Shown here: positions 47,501 through 57,600 of the stretch, piece after piece
Layout: every line of letters begins with the position of its first letter
Position numbering within the stretch: the first letter of the stretch is position 1
Assembly: GCA_948144175.1 (NCBI GenBank)
Contig: CANXME010001990.1
Location: 62,001 to 126,000, forward strand
Source: Closterium sp. NIES-65
Lineage: Eukaryota; Streptophyta; Zygnematophyceae; Desmidiales; Closteriaceae
Reading direction: 5' to 3'
DNA length: 64,000 nucleotides
Translations under genes and position numbers: made by a program
The notes under the pieces: model-generated
Told to the model about the DNA's origin: nothing
Database searches by the model: none
Seen by the model: only the letters and a program-made list of their open reading frames with translations

Positions 47501-50500
47501 TGTCAGAACATATAGCTTACTTGTTTGTGTAGGCTATAGTGGGGTATCCCATAGGGGGTACAACACAATTAGGGTTTCCTATTTGTACTCACTTCGTTCA
47601 TACTCATTTCATTCTCGTTCAATTCTTCTCATGGAATCAGAGCAGGTCCCCTCCTAGGGACTGTTCCTAGGGCCCACCGAAGCGCGCCCCGAGGCGCGCG
47701 TTCTTTTTTTTTAGCGACCCTGCGTGTCGCCCCTACCGTCGCGCTCCCGCTGCTCCCTCCTCTTACGGTAGCCCGCCCTAGTGCCCTGACGGCCGCCCGC
47801 CCTAGCGCCCTGACGGCCGCCCGCCCTAGCGCCCTGACGGCCGCCCGCCCTAGCGCCCTGACGGCCGTCCGCCCTAGCGCCCGAGCGCCAACCGCCCTAG
47901 CGCCCTGACGGCCGCCCGCCCTAGAGCCCTGACGGCCGCCCGCCCCAGCGCCCGAGCACCGCCCGCCCTAGCGCCCGAGCGCCGCCCGCCCTAGCGCCCG
48001 AGCGCCGCCCGCCCTAGCGCCCGAGCGCCGCCCGCCCTAGAGCCCTGACGGCCGCCCGCCCTAGCGCCCGAGCGCCGCTCGCCCTAGCGCCCTGACGGCC
48101 GCCCGCCCTAGCGCCCGTGCGCCACTCGCCCGAGCGCCCTGACGGCCGGCCGCCCGCCCTAGCGCCCGAACGCCGCCCGCCCTTCCACCCTTACGGCCGC
48201 CCGCCCGTACGCCTGAGCGCCGCCCGCCGTCGCCCCAACGCCCTCGCGCCCGACGCCCGCGAGCCGCCCGTCGCAGCCGCCCGTGAGCTCCCTGAGCCGC
48301 CCGCGCCGCCGTCCCTGAGCCGCCTGTGCACCCGCCCGCGAGCCGCCAGTGAGCCGCCCGTCGCGACACCAGCGCCGCACGAGCCGCCCGTACCGCCCCA
48401 GCAACCCGAGCCGCCCGAGCCGCGCGAGCCGCCCGAGCCGCCCGAGCCGCCCGAGCCGCCTGAGCCGCCCGAGCCGCCCGAGCCGCCCGCGCCGCCCCAG
48501 CAACCCGAGCCGCCCGAGCCGTGCCGCTGTTCCTGAGCTGTGTTCTTCTGCTGCTGCACTACCCGACTCTCCCAGCCCGGTGAGACTTTCAGCTGCTGCC
48601 ATGGCCACCCCCAATGTCCTTACTTTTGACGCTGAGGGGAGGGCCATTGACTTTAACGTCTGGATTGAAGACCTGCAGCTGTACTTACTATGTGATGCGA
48701 TAGATGAGGTCTCTCTCTTTGACTTCGTCTCTGGCGCTGTCCCTGCCCCACCAGCTGATGCTGACTCTGCCGTTCGCTCCAAGTGGGCGACCCGCGATGC
48801 TGCTGCACGTCTTGCTGTGCGTCGCCACCTCCCTTCCTCTGAGCGTGCCCACTTTAGTCAGTGCAAGACCGCTCAGGCCTTGTACGACGCTGTAGTTACA
48901 CGCTACTCCTCCCCTTCCTCCGCTACCCTTAGCCGCCTCATGCTACCGTTTCTCTTCCCTGACCTCGCCTCCTTTCCCACTGTTGCTGACCTCGTTACCC
49001 ACCTCCGTGCTAGTGACACCCGCTACCGCGCTGCCCTTCCTGCTGAGTTCCGCGCTGCGAACCCTCCTCCCATGTACATCACTCTCTACTTTCTCGTCAC
49101 CCGTCTCCCTGAGTCCCTTCGTGCCGTTCGGGACCAGTTTCTCTCTGTCTGTCCCACCACTCTCACTGTCGATCTCCTTGAGGAGTCCCTGCTAGCGGCT
49201 GAGAAGAGTATTGTCGCTGTAGGGGCCTCTCGGGGTGACCCTCGCACCCCCATCTTTGAGGGGTGTGGTCCTTCCCCCCTACTGCCCTCTGTCGCCTCTG
49301 CCGCTGCGGCCGACCTCACTGGTTTTGAGTCGGTCGGCGCGGCGTCTGCCCCCAGCGGCAGACGCCGCTCTGGCAAGGGCAAAGGGGGCAAGGGAGCGGG
49401 TGGAGCTAGAGGGGGCGGTGGAGGAGGCGGTGGGGGTGGCGGGGGGAGTGGGGGTGGCGGTGGGGGTGGTGGCGGGAGTGGAGGTACTGGTGGCGGCGGT
49501 GGAGGCGGAGGTGGCGGCGGAGGTGGTAGTGGAGGAGGCGGTGGGAGCGGTGGGAGCGACGGTCCTGGTGGGGGAGGTGGCGGTGGAGACGGGGGTGGCG
49601 GTGGAGGCGGGGGTGGCGGTGGAGGCGGGGGTCGGAGTGGCTCGTCCCAGCGGAGCAGCTCTGGGGGTGGTCAGCGCCAGCAGCAGCAGCAGCAGCAGCC
49701 GCAACAGCAGCCACAGCAGCAGCAGCGCTCTCGCACCGTCCCCGGCCCTCAGCAGCTCCGTGAGTGGTACTTGCAGCGTCAGCGTGGTGGTGCGCTTGGT
49801 CCCTGCCCCTACGTTCTTCGCACAGGTGACCGTGCAGGGGAGAGGTGTGGAGGCGCCCACACAGCCCGCCGCTGCTTTGGCCGCCTGACCGACGCCTGGC
49901 GTCAGCAGTTTCCGGAGGCCGCTGAGATCCCCCGCTGGGGAGAGCTGTCTAGGGCTGGTGTAGCTATTTATGATCTTGATTTTGATGCTATTCTCTCTGC
50001 TATGTATGCTGTGACTGGTAGTGATGAGGATGACTGTTACCAGTGTTTCCCGCCCGACCCGGGCATTGGTACTGCCGCGTCAGGTACTAGTGAGGCTGCT
50101 GCTCTAGGTGCCAGTGCGTCTGTGCTCTCAGGTACTGGTGAGTCTGCCCTCTCAGGTACTGTGTCGGCTTCGGCCTCTCACACCTTCACCCTTGACTCTG
50201 GAGCGTCTCGCTCCTTCTTTAGGGACCGCACCACTCTCACGCCGCTGAGTCGGCCGGTTGCGGTGTCCCTGGCTGACCCCTCTGGGGGGCCTGTCCTGTC
50301 TCGCTTCTCCACTGTCCTCCCGTGTCCGGCGGCCCCCTCTGGCACCCTGACTGGTCTCTACCTCCCCTCGTTCTCTACGAACTTGGTGAGTGGTGCTGAC
50401 CTCCAGGATGCGGGTGTCCACCAGTTCACCCCTGCTCGTCAGCGGGTGACCCACTGCACGGAGGCGGATACAGGTCGCCACCTGGCTACGTTTACACGTC

Positions 50501-53500
50501 GGCCAGGGTCGAGCCTGTACACACTGACCACTGCTTCTCCTCCAGGTGCTGAGTCTGGTAGGGTCCCTTCGTCTGGTCAGGTGTTTACTGCAGCGTCCAG
50601 GTCTGGTCCTAAGTCTGCCCCCTGCTCGTGTCGTCGTCTGTCTCACGAGACCCTCCTCTGGCACCACCGCCTTGGCCACCCCTCTCTGCTTCGGCTCAGA
50701 GGCATGGCCTCGCGAGTCCTTGTGTCTGGTCTTCCCCGGTCTCTCCCTCCTCTTCCTCCGGGCCCTGGCCCCACCTGTGTCCCCTGTGTCGAGGGGCGCC
50801 AGCGTGCTGCCCCTCACTCCTCCCAGTTTCCTCCGACAGAGGCCCCGTTGCAGACGCTTCACATGGACGTGTGGGGCCCAGCCCGCGTCCGTGGACAGGG
50901 TCAGGAGCGCTACTTCCTGCTGGTGGTTGACGACTACTCGCGTTACACCACAGTCTTCCCCTTGCGCAGCAAGGGTGAGGTCACTGAGGTGTTGATCGAC
51001 TGGATCCGCGCAGCTCGTCTCCAGCTTCGGAGGAGCTTTGGCTCTGACTTCCCTGTTTTACGTCTGCACTCGGACAGAGGCGGAGAGTTCTCCTCTGGCC
51101 TCCTGAGTGCCTACTGTCGTGCGCGAGGCATCCGTCAGACCTTCACGCTTCCGGACTCACCACAGCAGAATGGGATTGCTGAGCGCCGCATTGGCATGGT
51201 CATGGATGTCGCTCGTACGTCCATGATGCATGCGGCTGCTCCCCATCTTCTGTGGCCGTTTGCGGTCAGTTACGCTGCGCACCAGATCAACCTCCACCCC
51301 AGGGTCTCTCGACCGGAGACCTCCCCAACCCTGCTGTGGACGGGGAAGGTTGGCGATGCGTCGGCGTTCCGGGTCTGGGGATCTCGGGCGTTTGTTCGCG
51401 ACCTGTCTGCGGACAAGCTGTCCCCTCGTGCTTCTCCCTGCGTCTTCCTGGGGTTCCCCCCCGACGCCCCTGGGTGGCAGTTTTACCACCCCACCTCTCG
51501 ACGTGTTCTGTCCTCCCAGGACGTCACGTTCGACGAGTCGGTACCCTACTACCGCCTCTTCCCCTACCGCACTCCGTCCCTCCCCCCACCCCCGCTCTTC
51601 TTGGTACCAGGTCCCCCCCCAGTAGTCCCCCTCCCCCCTCAGGGTCCTGCCCCTTCAGGTGTGTCCCAGGTAGACGCGGTCGAGCCTGTCGAGGTCACTG
51701 GTGACTCTGATGCTGCTGCGGGAGCTGAGCCTGGGGGTGCGGAGTCTGGGGGTGCTGAGCCTGGAGGTGCCGGGTCTGGGGGTGCTGAGCCTGGGGGTGC
51801 TGTGCCTGGGGGTGCTGAGCCTGGAGGTGCCGAGTCTGGGGGTGCTGTGCCTGGGGTTGCTGGGCCTGGGGGTGCTGTGTCTAGGGGTGCTGGGCCTGGA
51901 GGTGCTGTGCCTGGGGGTGCTTCGTCTCGCCGGGAGCCACTCTCCCCACAGGAGCTGCGTGAGTGGTTTGCCAGACGCTGGAGGCGTGCTGCTGGTGCTG
52001 GTGGTTCTTCGGCTGCAGAGGGTACTGCTACCGCGCGTCCCGCCGGTGCTCGTACTGTGGGTGCTGGAGCTGCTGGGTCTGGAAGTCCTCCTGGAGCTGG
52101 TCCTGCTGAGGGTGTTGGCGCTGAGCCTGCCGTTGGCGGTCTGACTGATAGTGCTCCTGGTGCTGCGGCTGGAGGTTCTGGAGCTTCTGGTGGTGCTGCT
52201 GGAGGTGCTGCTGGAGTTGGTGCTCCTGCCGGGGCTGCTGGTGCTGTTCCTGCTGTTTCTAGCGTCGCCGCACGGCCCCGACCGTACTTCGTTCCGCTCC
52301 TGCAGCAGGTTCTTGGTCTTACACCTCCTCCTCCTCCCTTAGAGGGTCCGCAGCCTGTCCGGTCACAGCCACAGCTACAGCCTGCCTCCCCTTTGCCTGC
52401 TCCTTCTCCCTACGCTGGTCCGACTGGAGGTCTTACTGAGCGTCGTGAGCCTGCGTCTCGTCGTGTGTTGCCTGTTCGTACTGAGCGCGCTAGTGGTCGC
52501 GGGTCGCGTCAGAGTCCTCCTCCTGTCCCTGGCACGCACCGGATGTCACTGCGTCCGTCCACTGCTCCTCTGCGTGCCCCTTTGCCTTCTCCTCCTGCTT
52601 CCTCTCTTCCTGCTCTTGCCGACCCGGAGTCGGACTCTCTTCGTGCTGCCAGTCCTACTGTCACGCGTCTCCTGGCTACTGCTGTCACTGACCCCTCCTT
52701 CGAGTCGTCTGCTGCGTCTGCCCTTGTCACTGAGCTTGTCGACTTTGCTGCGCGCTGTCGTCTAGACTACGCTGCTCGTCTTGTCACTGAGTCTGAGTCC
52801 GCCTGTCCTCCGTCCGTCGGGGGTGAGTGTGCCCTTGGCACGGATGTCCTTGAGGACAGGCAGGAGGAGTTCCAGTGTCTGGCCGCCGCTTCACCTCTTC
52901 TCGCGTCTGTACTGCTAGCCCCTGAGGGAGACCCGGATGCACCAGACATCCCGACTCCGCGCTCTTACGCGGAGGCGATAGAGGGTCCCTACTCCTCTCA
53001 GTGGCAGGCAGCTATGGATGCAGAGATGGCTTCCTGGAAGTCCACAGGCACCTACGTTGACGCTGTTCCCCCTCCTGGGGCGAACATCGTCAGTGGCATG
53101 TGGATTTTCAGGGTGAAGCGGCCGCCGGGTTCTCCGCCTGTCTTCAAGGCGCGTTACGTGGCTCGTGGCTTCAGTCAGCGGCAGGGGGTTGACTACTTTC
53201 AGACCTTCTCCCCCACCCCGAAGATGACCACTCTTCGGGTTCTGCTGCACGTTGCTGCTTACCGTGACTACGAGCTGCACTCTCTCGACTTCAGCACAGC
53301 TTTCTTGCAGGGCAGCCTGCACGAGGAGATCTGGCTGCGTCGCCCACCTGGCTTCACTGGGTCTTTCCCTCCTGGTACCCAGTGGAGTCTCCGGCGTCCA
53401 GTCTACGGTCTCCGCCAGGCGCCACGTGAGTGGCACGACACACTGAGGACTACGCTCGCGGCACTTGGGTTTGCTCCTTCCACTGCCGACCCGTCGCTGT

Positions 53501-54871
53501 TTCTGCGCACCGACACCTCTCTGCCGCCGTTCTACATCCTCGTGTACGTCGACGACTTGGTCTTTGCCACAGCTGACACTGCTGGACTCGCCTACGTGAA
53601 GTCCGAGCTGCAGAAGAGACACACGTGCACTGACCTGGGTGAACTGCGCAGCTACCTTGGCTTGCAGATCACCCGGGACAGAGCACGCCGCACCATTACC
53701 CTGACTCAGTTACACATGGTGCAGCAGGTCCTTCAGCGCTTCGGCTTCACGTACTCCTCGCCTCAGGCCACTCCTCTGCCTACTCGCCACTCGCTCTCAG
53801 CTCTGCCTTCGGATGAGTCCGTAGAGTCGAGTGGCCCGTTTGCAGAGCTTGTTGGCTGCCTCATGTACCTGATGACCTGCACACGACCTGACCTCGCATA
53901 CCCTCTTAGCATTCTCGCACGCTTTGTTGCTCCTGGGAGACACCGACCAGAGCACATGGCTGCAGCGAAGAGGGTGTTGCGCTACTTGTGCAGTACGTCG
54001 GGCATGGGGCTAGTGCTTGGAGGGCGCAGTCCAGTGGTCCTCACTGGGCACGCAGACGCTTCTTGGGCTGACGACCAGGCTACGCAGCGGTCGTCACAGG
54101 GTTACACCTTCAGCCTTGGTTCCGGCTCTGTCTCGTGGCGGGCTACCCGCTCGTCTTCTGTTCTCGGCTCCAGTTGTGAGGCTGAGATCTACGCTGGGGC
54201 TATGGCTGCACAGGAGTTACGCTGGCTCACCTACCTGCTGACCGACCTTGGAGAGCAGCCTCGTTCTCCTCCAGTTCTGTACGTAGACAACAAGGCCATG
54301 CTGGCCTTGTGTCGAGAGCAGCGACTGGAGCACAGAACGAAGCACATTGCTCTTCGCTACTTTCTTGCTCGTGAGCTACAGCAGCGTGGACAGCTGCGAC
54401 TTGCGTACGTGGCCTCTGAGGCCAACACTGCTGATGTCTTCACCAAGGCACTTGCGCCTTGTGATCATGAGCGTTGCTGCACGCAGTTGGGTCTTGTGCC
54501 TGTCTTGCCTCACTTGCTCTCCTCTTGACCTTGCTTGTACCTTCGCATATATATACTCTTGCTCTTGCTTGCTTGACTCTTGTATACCTCTATATATGAT
54601 CTTGCATGTGAACTGGCCTTGTGGCCTTTGAACTTGTGCTCGGAATGCGTGGTGACTTTGTGATCCACCCTGAGCTTTGCTTTGCTTTGCTTGACTGGTC
54701 TTGTGACCCCTTGTTCTCCCCCACTTTGCCTATGGGGGTGTGTCAGAACATATAGCTTACTTGTTTGTGTAGGCTATAGTGGGGTATCCCATAGGGGGTA
54801 CAACACAATTAGGGTTTCCTATTTGTACTCACTTCGTTCATACTCATTTCATTCTCGTTCAATTCTTCTCA
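47501..54871 (+). mobile_element. B4': second copy of the intact family B element
   Basis: The 5' LTR is 47501-47631 and the 3' LTR is 54741-54871, with cctac at 47496-47500 and 54872-54876. The element reached this place through the segmental duplication, not by its own transposition, since its target duplication and flanks are the same as those of B4. The one-base leader deletion is the only length difference. Confidence 0.93.
48601..54528 (+). CDS. B4' copia Gag-Pol polyprotein
   Basis: 1975 residues, uninterrupted, with the same domains and catalytic residues as B4 (YVDD at 53545-53556). Differences seen from B4: Ala19 to Asn (two adjacent base changes, GCC to AAC), EELQCLAAASPRL to EEFQCLAAASPLL before RT, and Gln to Glu near residue 1956 (DHQRCC to DHERCC). 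None touches a catalytic motif. Both copies could therefore supply proteins. Confidence 0.92.
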   Translation: MATPNVLTFDAEGRAIDFNVWIEDLQLYLLCDAIDEVSLFDFVSGAVPAPPADADSAVRSKWATRDAAARLAVRRHLPSSERAHFSQCKTAQALYDAVVTRYSSPSSATLSRLMLPFLFPDLASFPTVADLVTHLRASDTRYRAALPAEFRAANPPPMYITLYFLVTRLPESLRAVRDQFLSVCPTTLTVDLLEESLLAAEKSIVAVGASRGDPRTPIFEGCGPSPLLPSVASAAAADLTGFESVGAASAPSGRRRSGKGKGGKGAGGARGGGGGGGGGGGGSGGGGGGGGGSGGTGGGGGGGGGGGGGSGGGGGSGGSDGPGGGGGGGDGGGGGGGGGGGGGGRSGSSQRSSSGGGQRQQQQQQQPQQQPQQQQRSRTVPGPQQLREWYLQRQRGGALGPCPYVLRTGDRAGERCGGAHTARRCFGRLTDAWRQQFPEAAEIPRWGELSRAGVAIYDLDFDAILSAMYAVTGSDEDDCYQCFPPDPGIGTAASGTSEAAALGASASVLSGTGESALSGTVSASASHTFTLDSGASRSFFRDRTTLTPLSRPVAVSLADPSGGPVLSRFSTVLPCPAAPSGTLTGLYLPSFSTNLVSGADLQDAGVHQFTPARQRVTHCTEADTGRHLATFTRRPGSSLYTLTTASPPGAESGRVPSSGQVFTAASRSGPKSAPCSCRRLSHETLLWHHRLGHPSLLRLRGMASRVLVSGLPRSLPPLPPGPGPTCVPCVEGRQRAAPHSSQFPPTEAPLQTLHMDVWGPARVRGQGQERYFLLVVDDYSRYTTVFPLRSKGEVTEVLIDWIRAARLQLRRSFGSDFPVLRLHSDRGGEFSSGLLSAYCRARGIRQTFTLPDSPQQNGIAERRIGMVMDVARTSMMHAAAPHLLWPFAVSYAAHQINLHPRVSRPETSPTLLWTGKVGDASAFRVWGSRAFVRDLSADKLSPRASPCVFLGFPPDAPGWQFYHPTSRRVLSSQDVTFDESVPYYRLFPYRTPSLPPPPLFLVPGPPPVVPLPPQGPAPSGVSQVDAVEPVEVTGDSDAAAGAEPGGAESGGAEPGGAGSGGAEPGGAVPGGAEPGGAESGGAVPGVAGPGGAVSRGAGPGGAVPGGASSRREPLSPQELREWFARRWRRAAGAGGSSAAEGTATARPAGARTVGAGAAGSGSPPGAGPAEGVGAEPAVGGLTDSAPGAAAGGSGASGGAAGGAAGVGAPAGAAGAVPAVSSVAARPRPYFVPLLQQVLGLTPPPPPLEGPQPVRSQPQLQPASPLPAPSPYAGPTGGLTERREPASRRVLPVRTERASGRGSRQSPPPVPGTHRMSLRPSTAPLRAPLPSPPASSLPALADPESDSLRAASPTVTRLLATAVTDPSFESSAASALVTELVDFAARCRLDYAARLVTESESACPPSVGGECALGTDVLEDRQEEFQCLAAASPLLASVLLAPEGDPDAPDIPTPRSYAEAIEGPYSSQWQAAMDAEMASWKSTGTYVDAVPPPGANIVSGMWIFRVKRPPGSPPVFKARYVARGFSQRQGVDYFQTFSPTPKMTTLRVLLHVAAYRDYELHSLDFSTAFLQGSLHEEIWLRRPPGFTGSFPPGTQWSLRRPVYGLRQAPREWHDTLRTTLAALGFAPSTADPSLFLRTDTSLPPFYILVYVDDLVFATADTAGLAYVKSELQKRHTCTDLGELRSYLGLQITRDRARRTITLTQLHMVQQVLQRFGFTYSSPQATPLPTRHSLSALPSDESVESSGPFAELVGCLMYLMTCTRPDLAYPLSILARFVAPGRHRPEHMAAAKRVLRYLCSTSGMGLVLGGRSPVVLTGHADASWADDQATQRSSQGYTFSLGSGSVSWRATRSSSVLGSSCEAEIYAGAMAAQELRWLTYLLTDLGEQPRSPPVLYVDNKAMLALCREQRLEHRTKHIALRYFLARELQQRGQLRLAYVASEANTADVFTKALAPCDHERCCTQLGLVPVLPHLLSS

Positions 54872-54905
54872 CCTACACAATATGCATAAGCTATTTGTTC
54901 TGACA

Positions 54906-57478
54906 GGATGTGATTCATCTCCGCCTGAAACGTTGTTGGTGCGTTGCAGAGTCCGAACGGCATCACCAGGTATTCATAGGAGCCGTATCTGGTACGGAAC
55001 GCCGTCTTGTGGATCGAGTTGTCCGCCATCTTGATCTGCCAGTAACACGACCGTAGGTCTAGCTTCGAGAAGACTGTTGCTCCACGCAGTTGATCGAGTA
55101 GGTCGTCTATGCACGGTATGGGATATTTGTTTTTGACTGTCTGTTTGTTCAGTGCGTGGTAGTCGATGCACATCCGTAGACTGCCGTGTGGTTTTGGAGT
55201 GAAGAGAACTGGTGCACCGTAGGGAGAGGTGGATGGGCGGATCAGTTGTCTGTCTAGTAGATACTCTATCTGTTTCTTCATGTCTGTCAGTTCAGTCGAA
55301 CTCAGTCGGTATGGTGCACGTGAGATGGGTTTCGCACCTAGTTCCTCCACGATCTTGTGCTCGTGGGTGCGTGCTGGAGGTACGCCTGTAGGTAGGTCGT
55401 CGGGAATTATATCCTTGTACTGCTCCAAGACCTCCTTTACTACTGCAGGGAGCTCGGAACTCGGCTTCTCCTCCTCTGCTGCTGTCATGACCAGTGCTAT
55501 GTAACCCGTGTTACTCTCGTTCACCGTCTGTTCGAACCGTGCCAGTGTCATTTCAGGTACGTCCCCTGTATCTGTCCAGCTTCGCAGTGCTATCCGCTTC
55601 CCGTTGTTGAGGATGCACACCTTGCTGTTGACCCAATCGATCTCGGGGTTGAACCGCTTCAGGAAATCTCTTCCCAAGATAAAATCTAATCCTTTGATGT
55701 TGGTGACTGGTAGCTTCGGCTTCCACCTCAACGCACCTATGTGCAGCTGCAGTGATGCTTCGCCGTGGATAGGAAGCTTCGTACCGTCCACCATGGTTGC
55801 TGAAAATTGGGTCTCTTCCGCCTTCTCTCCAATTTTCTCCAATGGTCCGTGGTCACACACCGAGTGAGGTACTGGCTTCAATTGTTGTTGCTCTCGATTG
55901 TTGTTGTTGTTGTTGTAGCGTCGCTGGGTGTGAAACGCCAACTCTGGTACTGACGTTTTCTTCTTATGTCGTTCTTCTTGCAGGTCCATGTCCTGCTGCT
56001 CGGCATGGATTTCGGCGCAGAGTGCTGCTTTGGAGATTCTCCTGTGTGCTCGTAGTATGGCGCGAGTGGAGCGCCACTGAGGGCCAAGACCGCCGATGAC
56101 GACCATGACGAAGGCGTCTTCTGAAATCGATCCTCCACATCAAAGAAGCTTGTCGCGCAACTTGCGGCAACCACTGATATACGCCATTCCCTTCTCGCCT
56201 GGTTTCATTTCGATTGTTGTCAGCTGCGCCATTAACCGACTTTGGTTTATGCTGACTATTGCTTGATACAGGTTCTTCAAGTGATTGTATGCAAGCTCCG
56301 CGGAGTTACCGTAACCTCGGTAAGTCCTTATGTTCTGCTGTTGAGTTGAGGTGATGTTCCTCAGTAAGATCGTGTACGCCATCATCGATTGATAGGTGTA
56401 CTGCTGCTTCTCATACTATGTGCCGTTTGTTGGATATGGCAGGGACCCGTCGAAGAAACCAAGGATCTGCGCTCCTTCCATCATCAGCTCGAATTCAAAC
56501 GACCAGGTAAAGAAGTCATTCCCGTCAAAGGGTTTTGTCGTTTGTAGTTTCAGAACATGCGCGAATTGTGACTGAACTTGTAGTGCGTCCAGTGCTCTTT
56601 CTTGTCCCGGTGCAGGTTGTGGTTGCGGCATGAAGCTGACGGAGCCGCGCTGGGGCTCGCACGGAGCGAAGGTAGGTTGTTGATGTTGATTCCCGCGTGC
56701 GTAGGATGAGCCATCGAGACTCATGGGCGTCACGTTGTTGTTGTTTGCTGTTGTTTGATTGCGCAGGTACTCCTTGCTGATGCTGCTCGTAGAAGGACAT
56801 GAAGGAGAAGAATTTCTCCATCATGCTTGGATCGAAGCCCGCGCCTTGGTTTGCGGGTGTTTCCGTAGACCCAGCTGCTGGTCTCGTTTTTGTCCCTTCC
56901 TCTGTCTGTAGGCCAGAGGTAGGTGGTGGAGTAGGGGTAGTACCGGGAGAGCCGTTGGAGGAGCTCCTCTCCTTTCTAGCAGACATGTCTTCTTGATGTA
57001 TGAAGTGTTGAAGGGAAATTTTTAACTCTAACCAGCTCTCATACCATGTTGGGCTGAACGCCCTAGGATCTTTTAGTAGAGTTTAAGTCTTGAGTAAAAT
57101 GATGTAATAGCGGAAGCGTTTGAATAAAGTCCTTGAACCACCTTGCGCTAGTATGTGAGGGCAAAGTAAGTTAATTAAAGCAAAGAGATACAGGAATATA
57201 TATATGAGTACAGAGAATATGAAGAGACATAATTGTAACTGTTTTACTATTGCGGTTCGATACAGTGCGACTCGGGCAAGTGCTCAAGTTCGAGTCAGTT
57301 GTGTGTCCTTGCTGTCGCGCTGCGTCAGGTCAAAGGTCGCTGACCTTTGACTTTCTCGTAACCTCCAGCGGCTACGTTAACCTCCGAGGGTTGACTCGCG
57401 GTGCTTCGATTTGAGCTGCTTCGCTTGTGTCTTGAGTTTCGACACGACAGAGGCGCTTAAGACTATTTGTTCCCAACA
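54906..57478 (-). mobile_element. A3': second copy of the copia-gypsy chimera
   Basis: This is the duplicate of 34392-36964. The family A 5' LTR is 57047-57478, the gag ATG is at 56986, and the frame from 56733 to 54907 has stops at 56416-56418 and 56140-56142. The RT motif here reads SCYWQIKM, whereas copy 1 has SCYWRIKM. Gln is usual in gypsy RT (G1 has GYWQIRM), so copy 1 probably carries the derived base. Confidence 0.82.
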
Positions 57479-57544
57479 GAAGCAAGAGTACAATGAGCGG
57501 AGGCATGAGCGAAGAATGTATAGCGAAACTACCGTGGTAACGGT

Positions 57545-57600
57545 TGTTGGGCTGAAAAAGCCCTTAGGATCTTTACAGAGGTGAATTCTGGGTAGAGTTG
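57545..57600 (-). repeat. A4' LTR, left part
   Basis: This is the duplicate of 37031-37086, ending in the target duplication agttg (57596-57600). The right part would lie beyond the window. Confidence 0.85.
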